A stretch of 26,099 nt of DNA from an uncultured Lachnospiraceae bacterium (GTDB lineage: Bacteria > Bacillota > Clostridia > Lachnospirales > Lachnospiraceae), in assembly GCA_910578405.1 (NCBI GenBank), contig CAJTQO010000046.1, forward strand, positions 1-26,099, read 5' to 3'. The translations under genes were made by a program, and so were the position numbers. The notes under the pieces are model-generated. The model was not told the DNA's origin. It did no database searches and worked only from the letters and a program-made list of their open reading frames with translations. This document shows positions 23,705 to 26,099 of the stretch, piece after piece. The stretch's first letter is position 1; every line of letters begins with the position of its first letter.

Positions 23705-24940
23705 TTATTTGTCCTCCTGCATCGCTATTTTTTCCACTTCTTTCAAAATGTCATTAGGCGCAAAAAGAGAGATGGCTTTTATATGCTCCGTACCTAAGAA
23801 AGCTAATATTTTCTCATATACTGCTTTCTCATTTTCCTGATTTACCGCCAGTAAAAATAATTTTTCCCCCTTTATGCTTTTTACCTCATTTAATCCTAAA
23901 ATCAAAAGGTGGCTGCCGGGCATATAGCGTCCCTGCTTTTCTTTCTGATCATCCACTGCATAATCAATCAATTTATCCACCCCCGCCAGGCCAAGCCCAT
24001 TTACCAAAGTACATGCTCTTGCACCTGTTCCATATAAAAATATTCCACACCCCTTCTTTTTCATATTTTTCAAAGCAGCTTTTAATTTTAACGCATACTC
24101 GCTTACCCTACTGGCAAAATTTTCATATTTTAGCCACTCCCTATTTCCATGCGCTAATGGATAAAGCATTTTTTCCGCTTTCTTTGCCAAGACAGATAGT
24201 GCGCCTCCACTAAAATTATAAAAAGCTTTTTCAATAACTATATAACCTTTCCTATTTAACAAATATTCCAATACATCGGATGTAAAATAATTGGGATGTT
24301 CCTCCCAGATTGTTGAACAATCTCCATAGTCTAAAGCTTTTGCGAAATCAGGAACTTCAATAAATATCCATTTTTCTCCTCCAAGCATCCTATCCAGCGC
24401 CTCAAACAATCCATCTAAATCAGGAATATGTTCAAGCGCCTGCCGCATCACTATCACTTCAAATGTTCCGTAATTTGCTTTTATCTGCGCTGCTGAATAT
24501 TTATCAAACATTATATTTAAAATATCAAACCCATATGCTTCGGCCTCTTTTGCAGCATATCGGTTCGCTTCAATCCCCACTACATTGCTATATCCAGCCT
24601 TTTGCATAGGCTCCAAAAATACGCCATCATTACATCCAATTTCCAATATGCGGCTGTTTTTATCTTTTATATGCCTTGATAGCATTTCAATTTCATCCGG
24701 AATGTGCGGTTGTCTTTTCCATGCGCTAAAACAATAATTATACTTTATATACAACTCACTCGGATTAATCGGCTTATTTATCTGTACAAATCCACAATCC
24801 TTGCAATAGTGCAGACATAATAGATGTTTTATGGCATCCTCTTCCTCTTCGCTTTCCAAAAGATTATGCGCCACCGGCTGTAATCCAAAATCAATCAACG
24901 TATGAAGGTTCTCCCCGCCACAACACTTGCATTTCTCCAT
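23705..24940 (-). CDS. Sugar C-methyltransferase (NovU/TylCIII-like, three-domain)
   Basis: The 411-residue protein has the layout of nucleotide-sugar C-methyltransferases. An N-terminal zinc domain carries C4, C7, C46 and C49. The central SAM domain has ILEIGCNDGVFLEPM at about 97-111 and MRQALEHIPDLDGLFEAL. The C-terminal domain (GIFLYGTGARACTLVNGL) is the Rossmann-like part that shapes the active site in this family. Such enzymes add a methyl group at C3 or C5 of a 4-keto-dTDP sugar, giving branched-chain deoxysugars. The RmlD-like reductase downstream would then reduce the keto group. The gene is the first intact one after the intron-broken methyltransferase, 28 bases upstream. Confidence 0.9.
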   Translation of the reverse strand: MEKCKCCGGENLHTLIDFGLQPVAHNLLESEEEEDAIKHLLCLHYCKDCGFVQINKPINPSELYIKYNYCFSAWKRQPHIPDEIEMLSRHIKDKNSRILEIGCNDGVFLEPMQKAGYSNVVGIEANRYAAKEAEAYGFDILNIMFDKYSAAQIKANYGTFEVIVMRQALEHIPDLDGLFEALDRMLGGEKWIFIEVPDFAKALDYGDCSTIWEEHPNYFTSDVLEYLLNRKGYIVIEKAFYNFSGGALSVLAKKAEKMLYPLAHGNREWLKYENFASRVSEYALKLKAALKNMKKKGCGIFLYGTGARACTLVNGLGLAGVDKLIDYAVDDQKEKQGRYMPGSHLLILGLNEVKSIKGEKLFLLAVNQENEKAVYEKILAFLGTEHIKAISLFAPNDILKEVEKIAMQEDK

Positions 24941-24968
24941 TTTCCCCGGCCCCTTTCTAACCTATTCC

Positions 24969-25343
24969 TTATTCAAAGAAAATAAAACTATAGTCCCCTT
25001 TATATCCCCATTCCTTATACAGCCACTCCCACTCCTCTGTAGAATAATAACTTGCACATGTCAACTGCCAGTACAGCATATTTACTTCTTCCCTCTCATT
25101 CCGGAAAGATTCCACCATAATATAACTTTTTCCTTTGCTTACACGCTCTATTTCCTGTATCGCCTTTTTCAGGTCATAGACTTTCAGATTATGTAAAGTT
25201 GCCAGAGATATAACCAAATCAAACTCCTTGTCCGGAAACGGAATATTTTGCGCTTGCCCATATTGCAGCCCGCTGCGAACCTCTTCTTTTGCATGTTCCA
25301 AAGCATACTTTGATATATCAATGCCTTTAACGCATATTCCTGG
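24969..25343 (-). pseudogene. Class I SAM-dependent methyltransferase, 3' part, split by group II intron
   Basis: Only the C-terminal 124 or so residues are here: GICVKGIDISKYALEHAKEE (second SAM motif), NIPFPDKEFDLVISLATLHN (acidic motif and catalytic core entrance) and a C-terminal subdomain ending FIFFE. The glycine-rich SAM loop expected before PGICVKGID lies on the other side of the intron, outside the window. The intron is on the opposite strand, so splicing cannot restore this message. A frame continues through intron sequence to an in-frame ATG at 25454, but those 36-39 codons are not gene-derived and lack the SAM loop. The product is probably inactive here. Confidence 0.85.
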
Positions 25344-25938
25344 GTGCGACGTGAAGTCGCTTAATTTAACTGTTTGGCGGACTATCCGACCAAACCAGCC
25401 ATTCCGTTGGCTGAAGCCGTCACCATTGGCTCTGTCAGTAATGGCATTGTTCAAAAGCTGGTGATAAAAGTAACCCTACTGGGAGGTTTAAACCGTGAGG
25501 TTAAAACCGAAACTGCAAGCTACAATGCGGTTAGGGTGCAGGCTTTGATAGTATGGTTAACACATGTGAACCGCTGATAAACTTCGTTAAGGCGAAACAA
25601 GCCAAAGTAGCTGACAGGCTTGAACCAAAAGGTGTGCAGTTGGATACCCCTCTCCAGCGATGGGGGTACACGGACATAAGACTGCCGGAGAAGAGGCGGA
25701 ACCTAACCTATCATGTTAATTAAGTGGAACACGGTAAGCCCGTATTTCTGCCCATTGGGCAGGCAGACCGTAAGGAAAGCTGTCGGAAATGCGGGTATGG
25801 GATTGCGGAAAAAGCGAATGCCACTTTGTAATGAAGTGGATAGGGGTTCAAAATTTGCCCCACCCGAAAGGGGAGCAGACTTCCGCATGGTGCTTAATTA
25901 CGAGAGAATTTATAGAATTTTTGAAAGGAGTAAAGCAA
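25344..25938 (+). ncRNA. Group II intron RNA, domains I to IV (part)
   Basis: This stretch holds no gene and is the catalytic RNA scaffold before the maturase. Visible features are the GTGCGAC 5' end with a possible GCGAC/GTCGC stem at once (25347-25360) and phrases common in bacterial introns, such as GAACACGGTAAGCCCGTAT near 25727-25745. I could not place EBS1/EBS2 with confidence by eye. Confidence 0.8.
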
Positions 25939-26099
25939 ATGGACATGAAAATGTGTGCGGCTTCTGACGTCGCAAAGGAATGGGACAAGATTGATTGGAA
26001 CAAAGCCAATGCGTACGTTAAAAAACTACAAATGCGTATCGTAAAGGCTCATCAAGAGGGTAAACATGGCAGGGTAAAATCCTTGCAGTGGTTACTCAC
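25939..26099 (+). CDS. ltrA: Group II intron reverse transcriptase/maturase, N-terminal part
   Basis: The 53 visible residues begin MDMKMCAASDVAKEWDKIDW and continue with AYVKKLQMRIVKAHQEGKHG and VKSLQWLLT. This W..IDW....V..LQ.RI..A...G....V..LQ.LL pattern is the RT0 (N-terminal) domain of intron-encoded reverse transcriptases, which binds the intron RNA. These proteins assist splicing and carry out target-primed reverse transcription during retrohoming. The ATG has AAAGGAG 8 bases upstream. The catalytic YADD region lies beyond the right edge, so activity cannot be judged. Confidence 0.93.
   Translation, partial: MDMKMCAASDVAKEWDKIDWNKANAYVKKLQMRIVKAHQEGKHGRVKSLQWLL

Larger units (their letters stand above)
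25344..26099 (+). mobile_element. Group II intron, 5' part, inserted antisense in a methyltransferase gene
   Basis: The element begins at 25344 with GTGCGAC, fitting the GUGYG 5' consensus of bacterial group II introns, right after CCTGG of the host gene. About 595 bases of structured, non-coding sequence follow and then a maturase gene, which is the normal layout (domains I-III, ORF in domain IV). Domains V and VI and the 3' end are beyond the window. The host gene runs on the other strand. Confidence 0.9.

Noticed and set aside
25331..25730. EBS1/EBS2 pairing of the group II intron with the upstream exon
   Set aside because: Only four-base matches (for example CCGG near 25684 with the exon end CCTGG) were found by eye, too short to claim; a covariance-model fold is needed.
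1..26099. CRISPR arrays, tRNA or rRNA genes
   Set aside because: No regularly spaced identical repeats and no recognisable tRNA or rRNA sequences were seen on either strand.

Overview
The window looks like part of a large surface-glycan or glycoprotein-glycan locus from a low-to-mid GC Gram-positive anaerobe, most plausibly a clostridial (Lachnospiraceae-like) genome. The reasons are AGGAGG-type ribosome sites, occasional TTG starts, clostridial-style IS21 and group II intron elements, and the families present (DUF4422, TIGR04372, GT-D, WbuC-like cupin, FkbM). The taxon is inferred from style, not from a marker gene.

Almost every gene lies on the minus strand, so the operon reads right to left, with many ATGA or near-zero junctions. 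In transcription order it holds: a methyltransferase gene broken by an antisense group II intron (24969-25343, intron from 25344); a three-domain C-methyltransferase; a WbuC-like cupin; a radical SAM protein; an RmlD-like SDR; a TIGR04372 glycosyltransferase; a MptE/DUF115-like protein; a nonulosonate block (KdsC-like phosphatase, SAF-less NeuB-like synthase, an unrecognised propeller-like protein, CMP-sugar cytidylyltransferase); a GT-associated methyltransferase; a cytoplasmic polysaccharide deacetylase; a standalone Rossmann protein; an FkbM methyltransferase; and a GT4.

At about 9590 the base composition changes sharply from AT-rich (right) to GC-rich (left). The GC-rich part holds a GT2, a GT-D (SP_1767-like) glycosyltransferase, a membrane-anchored Rossmann protein, a GT2-DUF6270 fusion, two paralogous Rossmann-DUF4422 proteins, and a putative CDP-pentitol module: an Rpe-like epimerase, a TarI-like cytidylyltransferase and a TarJ-like zinc dehydrogenase. 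The dehydrogenase is cut short by an IS21 element that runs off the left edge.

Together the genes would make two activated sugars (a CMP-nonulosonate and a CDP-pentitol), modify others (C-methylation, reduction, deacetylation, methyl transfer) and assemble them with at least six glycosyltransferases. No flippase, polymerase or ABC exporter is seen, and almost no protein has a membrane segment, so a glycan built in the cytoplasm directly on a protein (flagellin or adhesin style) is a reasonable inference. The oddest feature is a small GAG-type Rossmann module that recurs about ten times, fused at either end of unrelated enzymes, once standalone and once membrane-anchored.
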